Positions 48,424 to 57,676 of a stretch of DNA of 64,000 nt are shown here, in pieces; position 1 is the stretch's first letter; each line of letters begins with the position of its first letter. Where the stretch lies: assembly GCA_025149125.1 (NCBI GenBank), contig CP102272.1:124001-188000 (forward strand), read 5' to 3'. A program made the position numbers and the translations under genes. This stretch comes from [Clostridium] asparagiforme DSM 15981 (lineage in GTDB: Bacteria > Bacillota > Clostridia > Lachnospirales > Lachnospiraceae). The notes under the pieces are model-generated. The model saw nothing but the letters and a program-made list of their open reading frames with translations. It did not search any database and was not told where the DNA came from.

Positions 48424-50412
48424 CTATTTCATCAGATTTTCCACAACCTCCACCACGTGGTCCACGGTGAAGCCGAACTTTTCAAACAGCTTTGCCGCCG
48501 GCGCGGAAGCGCCGAAGGACTTCATGCTGATCACAGCGCCGTCCAGGCCGGTGTAGCGCTCCCAGCCAAAGCCGGAGAGGGCCTCCACAGCCACGCGCCT
48601 GCGCACGTCTCCGGGAAGTACGGAGTCCTTGTACGCCTGGGACTGCTGCTCGAACAGATCCATGCAGGGCATGCTGACCACGCGGACGTCAACGCCCTTT
48701 CCGGCCAGGATTTCCTTGGCCTCCACGGCCAGGGACACCTCGGAGCCGCTGGCGATCAGGATGGCGTCCGGGGTCTCCTTGCCGCTGTCCTGGAGCACGT
48801 AGCCGCCCTTTAAGGCGTCGCGGCTGCTGCCGGAGAGCTGTGGCAGGTTCTGGCGGGTCAGCACCAGGGCGGTGGGCGCATCCTTCACGGTCACGGCGTG
48901 ATACCAGGCCGCGGCTGTCTCGGTGGCGTCCGCGGGACGGAACACGTTGAATCCGGGCATGGCGCGGAACATGGCCAGCTGCTCGATAGGCTCATGGGTG
49001 GGTCCGTCCTCGCCCACGCCGATGCTGTCGTGGGTGAACACGTAGGTCACCGGCAGCTTCATTAGGGCCGCCAGACGGGCCATGGGCTTGGTGTAATCGC
49101 TGAACACGAAGAAGGTGGACACATAGGGGCGCAGGCCGCCGTGGAGGGCCATGCCGTTACCGATACCGGCCATGGCCAGCTCGCGCACGCCGAAGTGCAG
49201 GTTCCGCCCGGCGTAGTTGTCCTTGCAGAAATCACCCTCGCCGTTTAAATAGGTCTTGGTGGAGGGAGCCAGGTCCGCGGCTCCGCCCATCAGGCCGGGA
49301 ATGCGGTCTTTCAGGCGGTTTAACAGCACGCCGGACAGGTTGCGGGTGGCCTGGGGCTTGTCCTCGAAAGCCCAATACTCCTCGTCCGCGGCCAGAGACT
49401 CTGCCGCGTCGCCGTTAAAGTGCCGGTCCCAGAGAACTTTCATCTCAGGGTAAGCGGCACAGTAACCGTCAAACAGCCGGTTCCACTGAGCCTGGGCATC
49501 CGCGCTGCGTGCTGCCAGCTCGCGGTAATGGGCGTAAACTTCCTCCGGCACCTCGAAGGCCTGGTCGCTGTCCCATCCAAGGGTGCGGCGCAGGGCGGTT
49601 ACGTTCTCCGCGCCCAGGGGCTCGCCGTGGGCGCTGGCCTTGCCCTGCTTGGCCGGGCAGCCGTAGCCGATCTGGGTTTTCACGGTGATGAAGGAGGGGC
49701 GCTTCTTGTCCGCCTTGGCGGCCTCGATGGCCTTCCCGATGGCGGCGAGGTCGTTGCCGTCCTCCACGGTCAGGGTCTGGAAGCCGAAGGCCTCCATGCG
49801 CTGTTCCACATTCTCCGTGAAGGCGATGTCCGTGGAGCCCTCGATGGAAATCCGGTTGGAATCGTAGAACACGATGAGCTTGGAAAGGCCTAGAGTGCCG
49901 GCAAGGGAGAATGCCTCGGAGGAGATGCCCTCCATCATGCAGCCGTCGCCGCCCAGCACGTAAGTGTAGTGATCCACAACCGGATAATTCTCCTTATTAA
50001 ATACGGCTGCCAGATGGGCCTCCGCGATGGCCATGCCAACGGCCATGGACATACCTGCGCCCAGGGGGCCGGTGGTGGCCTCAACGCCCGCGGTGTGGCC
50101 GTACTCCGGGTGTCCGGGGGTCAGGGAATCCAGCTGGCGGAAATTCATCAGATCCTCTTTGGAAAGCCCGCAGCCGAACATGTGCAGCAGGGCGTAGAGC
50201 AGGGAGGAGCCGTGGCCGCCGGAAAGGATGAAACGGTCGCGGTTTTCCCAGTTCAAGTCGGCGGGATTGAAATTCATGTGGTTGGCCCACAGCTCGTAGG
50301 CTGCGGGAGCAGCGCCCAGGGGCAGGCCGGGGTGGCCGGAGTTGGCCTTCTGCACCATATCCGCGGCCAGAATCCGCAGGGCGTTTACTGACATTTCATC
50401 GATGGTTCTCAT
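48424..50412 (-). CDS. tkt: transketolase
   Basis: 662 residues, full length for a bacterial transketolase. The thiamine-diphosphate site is [22 protein letters not shown] with the metal-binding NRI; the N-terminal [14 protein letters not shown], the pyrimidine domain catalytic Glu in [17 protein letters not shown], and the substrate loop [20 protein letters not shown] are all visible. It transfers two-carbon units between pentose and hexose phosphates. The transaldolase gene lies 12 nt upstream in the same operon. Confidence 0.95.
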   Translation of the reverse strand: MRTIDEMSVNALRILAADMVQKANSGHPGLPLGAAPAAYELWANHMNFNPADLNWENRDRFILSGGHGSSLLYALLHMFGCGLSKEDLMNFRQLDSLTPGHPEYGHTAGVEATTGPLGAGMSMAVGMAIAEAHLAAVFNKENYPVVDHYTYVLGGDGCMMEGISSEAFSLAGTLGLSKLIVFYDSNRISIEGSTDIAFTENVEQRMEAFGFQTLTVEDGNDLAAIGKAIEAAKADKKRPSFITVKTQIGYGCPAKQGKASAHGEPLGAENVTALRRTLGWDSDQAFEVPEEVYAHYRELAARSADAQAQWNRLFDGYCAAYPEMKVLWDRHFNGDAAESLAADEEYWAFEDKPQATRNLSGVLLNRLKDRIPGLMGGAADLAPSTKTYLNGEGDFCKDNYAGRNLHFGVRELAMAGIGNGMALHGGLRPYVSTFFVFSDYTKPMARLAALMKLPVTYVFTHDSIGVGEDGPTHEPIEQLAMFRAMPGFNVFRPADATETAAAWYHAVTVKDAPTALVLTRQNLPQLSGSSRDALKGGYVLQDSGKETPDAILIASGSEVSLAVEAKEILAGKGVDVRVVSMPCMDLFEQQSQAYKDSVLPGDVRRRVAVEALSGFGWERYTGLDGAVISMKSFGASAPAAKLFEKFGFTVDHVVEVVENLMK

Positions 50413-50424
50413 CTGCTGTTCCTC

Positions 50425-51078
50425 CTATTCGCCGAACACCGCTCTGTAGTCCGCCTGGAACTTTGCGATGCCCTGGTCGGTCAGCGGGTGCTTTGTCATC
50501 TGCTCCAATACCTTGTAGGGTACGGTTGCGATGTCCGCGCCTGCCTTTGCGCAATCGATCACATGGATCGGGTTGCGGATGCTGGCGGCGATGATCTCGG
50601 TCTCAATGTTGTGCATCTGGAATATTTCCGTAATCTCGTAGATTAAATCAATGCCGGGCATGGAAATATCATCCAGTCTGCCCAGGAAGGGGGAAACGTA
50701 GGTGGCTCCCGCGCGGGCTGCCAGGAGCGCCTGGGCGGCAGAGAATACCAGGGTCACGTTGGTCTTAACGCCCTCGGCGTTCAGAACCTTTACGGCCTTT
50801 AAGCCTTCTACGGTCATGGGGATCTTTACAACCATATTGGGGTGGATCTTGGCGATCTCACGGCCCTCGGCGATCATACCCTCGGCGTCCACGGTGGTGG
50901 CCTTCACTTCTCCGCTGATGGGGCCGTCCACGATGTCGGTGATCTCCTTGATCACTTCGCCGAAATCACGGCCTTCCTTGGCGATCAGAGACGGGTTGGT
51001 GGTAACGCCGCAGATGATGCCCATGTCGTTGGCTTTCTTGATCTCGTCCACATTGGCGGTGTCGACAAAAAATTTCAT
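50425..51078 (-). CDS. transaldolase / fructose-6-phosphate aldolase family (TalC type)
   Basis: 217 residues, the short transaldolase type. It begins [36 protein letters not shown] in pieces; the Schiff-base lysine lies in [27 protein letters not shown] and [11 protein letters not shown] follow. Sequence alone does not separate transaldolase from fructose-6-phosphate aldolase, but pairing with transketolase favours transaldolase in the non-oxidative pentose phosphate route. AAGGAGGATTACTGCT precedes the ATG. Confidence 0.92.
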   Translation of the reverse strand: MKFFVDTANVDEIKKANDMGIICGVTTNPSLIAKEGRDFGEVIKEITDIVDGPISGEVKATTVDAEGMIAEGREIAKIHPNMVVKIPMTVEGLKAVKVLNAEGVKTNVTLVFSAAQALLAARAGATYVSPFLGRLDDISMPGIDLIYEITEIFQMHNIETEIIAASIRNPIHVIDCAKAGADIATVPYKVLEQMTKHPLTDQGIAKFQADYRAVFGE

Positions 51079-51125
51079 AGCAGTAATCCTCCTTTTATAT
51101 AGAAAACATTTTTCTTGCTATCTGT

Positions 51126-51153
51126 ATTATAACTCGATCAAACGTTGTGTCAA
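51126..51153 (-). promoter_or_regulatory. promoter of the tal-tkt operon
   Basis: On the minus strand, TTGACA (51153-51148), 16-nt spacer, TATAAT (51131-51126): both boxes perfect. Confidence 0.88.
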
Positions 51154-51162
51154 GCAAAAAAG

Positions 51163-51243
51163 TGCAAGAAAATGCGATAATATGCCGCAAAATGCCCGAA
51201 ACGACCCCGGTAATGGCGATTAAAAACCGCAAACAAATGCAAA
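51163..51243. promoter_or_regulatory. 10-nt phased repeats upstream of tal-tkt
   Basis: TGC recurs exactly every 10 nt at 51163, 51173, 51183 and 51193, directly upstream of the -35 box. GCAAA recurs 10 nt apart at 51229 and 51239. The deoR upstream region shows the same period, so this is a candidate operator array for the DeoR regulator. Confidence 0.55.
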
Positions 51244-51270
51244 TGAATCGGGATGAATGGCTGATTTGGC

Positions 51271-51315
51271 AAAAAAATACCGCAAATCCAGGCGCACGGG
51301 CGCTTGAATTTGCGG
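51271..51315 (-). terminator. terminator of the deoR-type gene
   Basis: CCGCAAAT (51280-51287) pairs with ATTTGCGG (51308-51315), continued after a mismatch by GGCGC/GCGCT; on the minus strand TATTTTTTT follows. About 75 nt between it and the deoR stop hold nothing recognisable. Confidence 0.85.
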
Positions 51316-51389
51316 AGGTTGAGGGCTTGGGATCAGCGGTATCCGGGCGGAAACCGGCCCGGGTCCATTCGCCGCCCCGGACGCCCGCC

Positions 51390-52136
51390 TTAAAATACGT
51401 CCAGCCCGCGGTTGCGGTAGCTTCCGGCGATCTCCTCCGGCACGTTCTCCGTGACCAGGGTGGTGAAAGCCTCGATGCCGCAGACCCGGTAACGGGAGAC
51501 CGTGTTGAGCTTGATTGGGCTGACCAGGCTGATCACCCGGTTGGAATTCTCGATCAGGCGGCGTTTCAGGCTCACCTCGTCGGGATAGGGGATGGTCATG
51601 CCGTACTCCGGGTGGATGGCGTAAACGCCTGCAAAGCACAGGTCCGGGTGGTAGAGGTCCGCCTGGGCCGCGGCCACCTCCCCCACGCTCATCAGGGATT
51701 CCTTCAGGAGGCGTCCGCCGAGTAAGATCACGTTCACCTGCTCCTTCATGCTGAGAGCGTGGGCGATGGAGTAGCTGTTGGTCAGCACGGTCAGGCGCAG
51801 GGTGGAGGGGATGTTTTTGGCCAGCTGCAGGTTCGTGCTGCTGCCGTCGATGGCAACCAGCTGGTCCTGCTCCAGAAAGCCAAGGGCCTTTTCCGCCAGG
51901 CGCTGCTTTAACTCCACCTCCGTTGTCTCCCGGTCGAAATAGTTGATCACCGGCTGCTCCAGCGGGAGAGCGCCGCCGAACACCCGCTTGACCTGCCCCT
52001 TCTGGTCCAGATCCAGCAGATCTCTGCGGATGGTGTCCTCGGACACATTCAGCTCCACGGCCAGCTGGCTGACCACCACTTTTCCGGAGGCGTGGAGTTT
52101 GTTCAGGATCAATGCCTGACGTTCTTCTTTCAACAT
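51390..52136 (-). CDS. DeoR/GlpR-family transcriptional regulator
   Basis: 248 residues. N-terminal wHTH: ERQALILNKLHASGKVVVSQLAVELNVSEDTIRRDLLDLDQKG, the DeoR form. The C-terminal DeoRC domain binds a phosphorylated sugar, with AIDGSSTNLQLAKNI and LTNSYSIAHAL loops. It probably represses the adjacent tal-tkt operon and itself. ATG 52136 has GGAG at about 7 nt; an in-frame ATG at 52154 is an alternative. Phased repeats lie upstream of its promoter region (TATAAT at about 52190-52195, minus strand). Confidence 0.9.
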   Translation of the reverse strand: MLKEERQALILNKLHASGKVVVSQLAVELNVSEDTIRRDLLDLDQKGQVKRVFGGALPLEQPVINYFDRETTEVELKQRLAEKALGFLEQDQLVAIDGSSTNLQLAKNIPSTLRLTVLTNSYSIAHALSMKEQVNVILLGGRLLKESLMSVGEVAAAQADLYHPDLCFAGVYAIHPEYGMTIPYPDEVSLKRRLIENSNRVISLVSPIKLNTVSRYRVCGIEAFTTLVTENVPEEIAGSYRNRGLDVF

Positions 52137-52220
52137 AGGACCGCTCCATTTCATTCAACGTTATGGGTTCACCTGTTATGGTTAATCCCATTATAGCGGA
52201 AAAACGAAAAATTTTAAAGT

Positions 52221-52250
52221 GGTTTTGCGTTAGTTTGCGTTATTGTGCGT
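52221..52250. promoter_or_regulatory. 10-nt phased TTTGCGTTA repeats upstream of deoR
   Basis: TGCG recurs at 52226, 52236 and 52246 within TTTTGCGTTAG, TTTGCGTTAT and TGTGCGTTTT. DeoR-family operators often consist of short repeats spaced by one helical turn, so this looks like an autoregulatory site. It overlaps the last codons of the hydrolase gene. Confidence 0.6.
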
Positions 52251-53094
52251 TTTCACGGCCTAAATTTCTGATCCAGGCCTTGGCCAGGCTGATCCAGCCC
52301 TGGCAGCCGGGCTCGTAATAGCGCCCGTCTCCGCCCTCCACCTCGTGGGTGGCAAGGGACAACCCGTGGCGGCCTCTGGGGTAGAGGTGCATTTCCAGGC
52401 TGACGCCGTGGCTGCGCAGGGCGTCGGCGAAGAGCAGGCTGTTTTCCACCGGCACCGTCTGGTCCGTGTAGGTGTGCCACAGAAAGGTGGGCGGCGTGTG
52501 CGGGCCGGCCTGAAGTTCCAGGGAGACCAGGCGGCGTTTCTCCTGGTCGCAGGCGTCCGGTCCCAGCAGGCTCTCGATGGAGCCGGGGTGGCAGAACGGC
52601 CCGGAGGTGATCACCGGGTAGCAGAGCAGCAGGCCGTCCGGGCGGATTTGCCCGGGGGCCGTTTTAAGGGGGCCGCAGAGAAAGTCCCGGTTGTAGAAAA
52701 CGCCCAGGCAGCACGCTAAATGTCCGCCTGCGGAAAAGCCGGAGACGATGATTTTCTCCGGGTCCACGTGCCATTCGGCGCTGTGAATGCGGATCAGGCG
52801 GACGGCCAGGGCCAGCTCCATTAAGGCCCGGGGAAATACGTCCGGCGCCACGCTGTAGTGGAGGGAAAACACCTGAAAACCGGCGGCCAGATATTCCATG
52901 GCCACGGGCTGGTCCTCCCGCTCGGACAGCCTTGTGTAACCGCCGCCCGGGCAGATGACGACCGCCGGGCGCGGGCGCGAGGCGGTTTCCGCCATGGGAT
53001 CCAGCAGGTAAGCGGTCAGGTCCGCGTATTGATCCGGCCTTGCCTTGCAGCAGGCCTCCTGGGGCAGTTCGATGGGCAGGTTGAGAATTTTCAT
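52240..53094 (-). CDS. alpha/beta-hydrolase (esterase/acetyl esterase type)
   Basis: 284 residues of the alpha/beta-hydrolase-3/BD-FAE group. Oxyanion block VVICPGGGYTRLSEREDQP, nucleophile elbow VSGFSAGGHLAC (GFSAGG, Ser), Asp in TYTDQTVPVENS and His in PRGRHGLSLATHEV. No signal peptide, so it is cytoplasmic. Such enzymes remove acetyl or other ester groups from sugars. It precedes deoR on the same strand and is divergent from apt; it may share the sugar regulon. Confidence 0.87.
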   Translation of the reverse strand: MKILNLPIELPQEACCKARPDQYADLTAYLLDPMAETASRPRPAVVICPGGGYTRLSEREDQPVAMEYLAAGFQVFSLHYSVAPDVFPRALMELALAVRLIRIHSAEWHVDPEKIIVSGFSAGGHLACCLGVFYNRDFLCGPLKTAPGQIRPDGLLLCYPVITSGPFCHPGSIESLLGPDACDQEKRRLVSLELQAGPHTPPTFLWHTYTDQTVPVENSLLFADALRSHGVSLEMHLYPRGRHGLSLATHEVEGGDGRYYEPGCQGWISLAKAWIRNLGRENAQ

Positions 53095-53244
53095 AGAAAC
53101 AACATCTCCTTTCGCGTACCGCGTTCACATTACCCAGATTATAGTCCATTGGGGGAGGAGAGTCAATGGGACGGGAGGCGGAGCCGCCGGACCGCGCGCA
53201 GCCGTGTAAAACGCGAAAAAAGTGGGAAAATTTGTGTGCGGACA

Positions 53245-53273
53245 TTGACAGAAGGTTGAGTGCGGTGTATGGT
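53245..53273 (+). promoter_or_regulatory. promoter of apt
   Basis: TTGACA (53245-53250), 17-nt spacer, TATGGT (53268-53273), about 52 nt before the ATG. Confidence 0.7.
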
Positions 53274-53324
53274 GGAATTGCAGATTTTTGCCCCAAAACG
53301 GAATCCAGAAGAGAGGAACAAAAC

Positions 53325-53849
53325 ATGAAAAAGTTGGAAGAATATGTAAGAAGTATACCGGATTTCCCGGAGCCGGGGATTATTTTTAGGGACGTTACCA
53401 GCATACTGCAGGATGCGGACGGCCTGCACCTGGCGGTAGACAGCCTGATCCGGATGCTGGACGGGCTGGACTATGACGTGGTGGTTGGACCGGAGTCCAG
53501 GGGATTTATTTTCGGCGTGCCGGTGGCGTACGCCCAGCACAAGAGCTTTGTGCCGGTACGCAAAAAGGGAAAGCTTCCCTGCGAGACCATTTCCATGGAC
53601 TATGATCTGGAATACGGCAAGGCCACCATCGAGATTCACAAGGATGCCATTAAGCCGGGCCAGAAGGTTGTGATTGTGGACGACCTGATCGCAACGGGCG
53701 GAACCACGGAGGCCATTATCAAGCTGATCGAGCAGCTGGGCGGAACGGTTGTGAAGATCTGCTTTGTGATGGAGCTGGCGGGCCTGAACGGGCGCGCTCA
53801 CCTTCAGGGATACGACGTGGACTCCGCCATTATATACGAAGGCAAATAG
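53325..53849 (+). CDS. apt: adenine phosphoribosyltransferase
   Basis: 174 residues, normal for Apt. It begins KKLEEYVRSIPDFPEPGIIFRDVTS, a diagnostic N-terminus; PESRGFIFGVPVAY, the hood region VPVRKKGKLPCETIS, and the PRPP loop VVIVDDLIATGGTTEA follow. It salvages adenine to AMP. ATG 53325 follows GAGAGGAACAAAAC. Here it is a single-gene unit, not adjacent to recJ/relA, though relA lies 3.8 kb downstream. Confidence 0.95.
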   Translation: MKKLEEYVRSIPDFPEPGIIFRDVTSILQDADGLHLAVDSLIRMLDGLDYDVVVGPESRGFIFGVPVAYAQHKSFVPVRKKGKLPCETISMDYDLEYGKATIEIHKDAIKPGQKVVIVDDLIATGGTTEAIIKLIEQLGGTVVKICFVMELAGLNGRAHLQGYDVDSAIIYEGK

Positions 53850-53878
53850 CCAGGACTTGACGGGCGCAGTATGACGAG

Positions 53879-53924
53879 ACCGGCGCTCCGGACATTTTTA
53901 GAAAATGCCGGAGGCCGGTTTTTT
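53879..53924 (+). terminator. terminator of apt
   Basis: ACCGGC (53879-53884) pairs with GCCGGT (53914-53919), with nested CTCCGG/CCGGAG and CATTTT/AAAATG helices, then TTTTTT. Confidence 0.92.
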
Positions 53925-54052
53925 CGATGCCTCAGAATCATTTCCCGTCTGCAGAGGGGGGAGCGGCCGGGATTTTGGACCTGCGTACAGGGGGACGGGG
54001 AAAATCTTGCGCTTTCAAGTAGACGGAATGGGCAAAGCGTAGTAGAATAAGT

Positions 54053-54103
54053 ATAACTGTTCAGTCGGCCGGTGCGTGTGCTGTCAAGGCACTGAACTGT
54101 TAT
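54053..54103. repeat. short inverted repeat related to the dispersed-repeat arms
   Basis: ATAACTGTTCAGT (54053-54065) and ACTGAACTGTTAT (54091-54103) are inverted repeats with one mismatch; AACTGTTCAGNC resembles the ends of the 62.2-kb copy. The 25-nt centre is unrelated. It lies just before the solute-binding protein gene and might instead act as an operator. Confidence 0.45.
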
Positions 54104-54135
54104 CAATCGACAGAGCTGGGAGAGGAGACTTGGGT

Positions 54136-55596
54136 ATGGACAGAAGAAGGGGGTTCAGAGGGCTGGCTGCGGCCCTGGTGGCTGCGGCCGGGCTGACGGC
54201 TTGTGCTGCGGGGAGAACGGGCGCTCAGCCGGACCCGGCGGGATCCGGGGCGGAAAATAGCAAGGAGCCGTGTAAGATCGTGCTCTGGCATTATTATAAC
54301 GACCTTCAGAAGGAGTCGCTGGATCAGATCATAGCGGAGTACAATCAGACGGAGGGAGCCGAAAAGGGGATCACCGTGGAGGCGTACAGCCAGGGCTCCA
54401 TCACCGAATTGTCCAACAAGATGGACCTGATTGTCAATGACTCCACCAACCAGGTGGAGATGCCCAACATGTTCATGGCATACCGGGATATGGCCAGCAA
54501 GATCTGGCGCAACAAGCCGGAGCTGCTGGTGGACTGCGGCAAGTATTTCAGCCAGGAGGATCTCTCTCAGTATTATGAGGCGTATGTGCAGGAGGGATAT
54601 TTCGGAGACGGATTATATATCATTCCGGTGGCAAAGTCCACGGAGCTGCTGATGATGAACCAGACCAGGCTGGAGGAATTTTTGCAGGCTAATCCCGAAT
54701 TCAAAACCGGGGACATGGAGACCTGGGAGGGTCTGGCCCGGATGGCGGAGGGGTATTACAACTGGACGGATGCGATGACCCCGGATGTGCCCTTTGACGG
54801 AAAGCCGTTTATCGGGATGGATATTCTGGCCAACTATTTTATCACAATGAACCATGCCATGGGATCGGATATCTACCACTATGACCAGAACGGGGAAATG
54901 GTTCTGGATCTGGACCGGGAGTGCGTGGAGCGTTTATTTGAAAATTATTATATTCCCTACACAAAGGGGTATTACGGCGCAAGCGGCAAGTACCGCAGCG
55001 ACGATATCCGACAGTCGGTGCTGGCCGGGTACATCGGTTCCTCCTCCAGCACGCTGTATTTCCCGAAGGAAGTGGCGGACGGAGAGGGCGAGATGAAACC
55101 CATTGAGATGGGGATGTATCCTTACCCCTGTCTGGAGCATGAGGCCAAGACCGCGATCCAGCAGGGCGCGGGCATCGTGACCATTCAGAAGAGCGACCGG
55201 GAGAGCGAGGCGTGCATGGATTTCATCCACTGGCTGACAACGGAGCGCAGTTTTGAGGTGGCCCTGTCCATGTCCTACATGCCGGTGGTAAGGGGAGGAC
55301 TGGACGAAAGCCAGAGGAGCAGCGTGACGGACCCCAATGTGCTGAGAGCGCTGGAGCTGGGGCTGGAGCAGAGCCAGGACTACCAGATGGTTTACGGGTT
55401 CGATTTTGAGAATGCTTACGGCGTCCGGCAGGAGCTGGAGGAATATTTCAGCAGCGTTCTGGCCGAGGGGCGCAGCGAATTTCTGGGCTGCTTAAACAGC
55501 GGCATGTCCATTGAGGAAGCGGCGGAAAAGATGAATTACGGGCAGAAGGCGGATAAATTTTACCGCCGGGTAGAAGAGATGTTCGACAAGCAGTGA
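54136..55596 (+). CDS. extracellular solute-binding lipoprotein (family 1)
   Basis: 486 residues. Lipoprotein signal with lipobox LTAC (Cys23). The mature protein has the family-1 binding-protein pattern: CKIVLWHYYNDLQKESLDQIIAEYNQTE at the start, PNMFMAYRDMA, YIIPVAKSTELLMMNQ and a late FIHWLTTERSFEVAL. Such proteins capture oligosaccharides or similar solutes for ABC importers, but no permease gene is present. The GGDEF receptor gene starts 31 nt downstream, so it more likely delivers ligand to a sensor. GAGAGGAGACTTGGGT precedes ATG 54136. Confidence 0.85.
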   Translation: MDRRRGFRGLAAALVAAAGLTACAAGRTGAQPDPAGSGAENSKEPCKIVLWHYYNDLQKESLDQIIAEYNQTEGAEKGITVEAYSQGSITELSNKMDLIVNDSTNQVEMPNMFMAYRDMASKIWRNKPELLVDCGKYFSQEDLSQYYEAYVQEGYFGDGLYIIPVAKSTELLMMNQTRLEEFLQANPEFKTGDMETWEGLARMAEGYYNWTDAMTPDVPFDGKPFIGMDILANYFITMNHAMGSDIYHYDQNGEMVLDLDRECVERLFENYYIPYTKGYYGASGKYRSDDIRQSVLAGYIGSSSSTLYFPKEVADGEGEMKPIEMGMYPYPCLEHEAKTAIQQGAGIVTIQKSDRESEACMDFIHWLTTERSFEVALSMSYMPVVRGGLDESQRSSVTDPNVLRALELGLEQSQDYQMVYGFDFENAYGVRQELEEYFSSVLAEGRSEFLGCLNSGMSIEEAAEKMNYGQKADKFYRRVEEMFDKQ

Positions 55597-55627
55597 CGTC
55601 TCTCCCGTCGTCGGAACGGGGTGTAGT

Positions 55628-57577
55628 ATGATGAAAAGACATTCGTTGAGCAACAAAGTGCGCAACAGTATATTGGTGGCCATTTTGCTGCAGAGCGTGG
55701 TATTCGGCATTGGTCTTGGGGTGAGCGGCACCTTCACCAGCACGGTGGGGCGTCCCTACCGTGTGATGGAGTCCCAGACCTCTGAAAAGAACACGCTGTT
55801 ATCCGGAAATCTGAATAATGCGCTTCTGATCACCAACAATATGGGCACGGAAATCAGCCGTCTGTCGGATGAGCGGGAGATACAGAACCGTCTGATCGAC
55901 AATCTGAACCATTTGTCCTGCGCCTCCAAGATCTTTTACATGGATCTGGACAGCCGGGAGGGCTACTGCTTCCGGGACGGCGAGCCGGCGATCTATGCCT
56001 CCAGCTACGGGGATATCACCTGCTCGGTGGGGAAGCTCAACAGCAGCTATTCCATCGCGCTCTCCAGTCAGTGGCAGCCCAAGTTTCAGGAGAGCGGATG
56101 GCAGGTCGGGGAGATGTACTGGGAGAACCAGAAAACAGCCAGCCAGTGGCTCTACAAGGATGGCTCGCTGCACTATGTGATCACTCAGACCCGGGACGGG
56201 CACCGCAGGATCATGGGCCTGGAGGTGGGCGCGGAGATTCTGGATTCCTACATGAAGCTGGACGATCCGCCCTACAAGGGGATGCAGATGTTCCTGCTGA
56301 CCGAGAATGAGGTGCTCTACAGCGCGGACGGCAGAAAGACGGGCCTTCCCTACCATATGGACCAGGACCGGGTGGTGTTAAACGACGAGGGCCGTTCCTA
56401 TGCCGGTGTGAGAAGTATTTTGCAGCTCTACGGCCACATGGAGAGCGGCGCGGTGTACATCGCCCAGGTGGCGGACCAGTCGGAGCTTTCGGCGCTCTCC
56501 AAGGACACGGTGATGATGATCGTGGCGATCTACGGCATCTCGGTGCTGATTGCCGTTGTGTTTTCTTATATTGTGATTTACCAGATCATGCGCCCCCTGC
56601 GCAAGCTCCGGGAGGATATCGCGGGACAGAATCCGCAGGGCGTTCACTTTGAACAGTGCGGCCTGTCCGAGATCGACGACATCCACCTGGCGCTGAACAA
56701 TATGGCGCGCAGGCTGGAGCAGAGCCATTCCCGGTATTCCCTGGCAATGCAGGCAGCCGGGGAGATGGTGGGAAGCTTTGAGTACGAGGGCCCCGGGAGC
56801 CGGGTGAAGCTCTCCGGCTCCCTGAAACGTCTGTTGGATATACCGGAGGAGTACACAAGCGGGACCAATGTTCTTTCCTATGAGAACTGGATCCGCCTTC
56901 TGGCAGGGATGAATAAAATCGACGAGCTGGAGGACGGCTTCTGGTTTGAGGACTCCCAGCACAATCTGCGGGCCGTGTCCATCCGGCAGCAGAAAGAGGA
57001 GCACGGCGTGTTCGGCATGGTGGTGGATAAAACCGACGCTTATATGGAGATCATCCGGCTGCGGGATCTGTCCCAGCACGACCAGCTCACCGGGCTGTAC
57101 AATGCGGCTTACCTGCGGGTGAAGGGGCAGCAGCTTTTGGATGAGAATCCGCTGCGGGTCAACGGCCTGATCTTCTGCGATCTGGACAACTTGAAATACA
57201 TCAACGATACCTACGGGCACAGCACGGGGGACCGTTATCTGCAGACCATGGCGGACCTGCTGCGCACCATGGCCAGAGGGGAGAGCGCCATTCCGGTACG
57301 CCTCTCCGGGGATGAGTTCGCGCTGTTTTTCTATGGGTATTCCAGCCGTGAAGAGGTGGAGCAGAAAATCCGCGACGGATACGAGAAACGCCACACCATG
57401 ACCCTTCCGGACGGCAAGGAGGTGCAGGTCAACGCGTCCATCGGCCTGGCCTTTGCTCAGAGGGAGTCCGAGAGCATGGAGGAACTGTTAAAACGCGCCG
57501 ACCGGGCGATGTACCGCATCAAGCGGGGCGAGAAAAATGGAATCGCGGTTTACGGAAAATCAGACGAGATAGAGTAG
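55628..57577 (+). CDS. membrane-bound diguanylate cyclase with extracytoplasmic sensor and HAMP
   Basis: 649 residues. One helix near the N-terminus and a second near 295-315 flank an extracytoplasmic dCache-like domain of about 260 residues. A HAMP segment follows (IMRPLRKLREDIAG), then a PAS-like region and the GGDEF domain (about 480-640). The active loop is SGDEF near residue 560 with the metal-binding FCDLDNLKYINDTYGHSTGD, compatible with activity. It should make cyclic di-GMP in response to a ligand delivered by the preceding binding protein. The terminator begins inside its last codons. Confidence 0.88.
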   Translation: MMKRHSLSNKVRNSILVAILLQSVVFGIGLGVSGTFTSTVGRPYRVMESQTSEKNTLLSGNLNNALLITNNMGTEISRLSDEREIQNRLIDNLNHLSCASKIFYMDLDSREGYCFRDGEPAIYASSYGDITCSVGKLNSSYSIALSSQWQPKFQESGWQVGEMYWENQKTASQWLYKDGSLHYVITQTRDGHRRIMGLEVGAEILDSYMKLDDPPYKGMQMFLLTENEVLYSADGRKTGLPYHMDQDRVVLNDEGRSYAGVRSILQLYGHMESGAVYIAQVADQSELSALSKDTVMMIVAIYGISVLIAVVFSYIVIYQIMRPLRKLREDIAGQNPQGVHFEQCGLSEIDDIHLALNNMARRLEQSHSRYSLAMQAAGEMVGSFEYEGPGSRVKLSGSLKRLLDIPEEYTSGTNVLSYENWIRLLAGMNKIDELEDGFWFEDSQHNLRAVSIRQQKEEHGVFGMVVDKTDAYMEIIRLRDLSQHDQLTGLYNAAYLRVKGQQLLDENPLRVNGLIFCDLDNLKYINDTYGHSTGDRYLQTMADLLRTMARGESAIPVRLSGDEFALFFYGYSSREEVEQKIRDGYEKRHTMTLPDGKEVQVNASIGLAFAQRESESMEELLKRADRAMYRIKRGEKNGIAVYGKSDEIE

Positions 57578-57602
57578 CAAATGGCGCTCTATCTCGCTTT
57601 TT
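57565..57602 (+). terminator. terminator overlapping the end of the GGDEF gene
   Basis: CGAGATAGAG (57565-57574) pairs with CTCTATCTCG (57587-57596), followed by CTTTTT. Confidence 0.9.
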
Positions 57603-57613
57603 CCCGTACCCCC

Positions 57614-57642
57614 TTGCATTTTCAGGCAAAAAAAATTATAAT
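57614..57642 (+). promoter_or_regulatory. promoter of relA/spoT
   Basis: TTGCAT (57614-57619), 17-nt spacer, TATAAT (57637-57642), 35 nt before the ATG at 57677. Confidence 0.78.
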
Positions 57643-57676
57643 GTACATTAACTATCCGTAGAAAAGGTGACCATAC

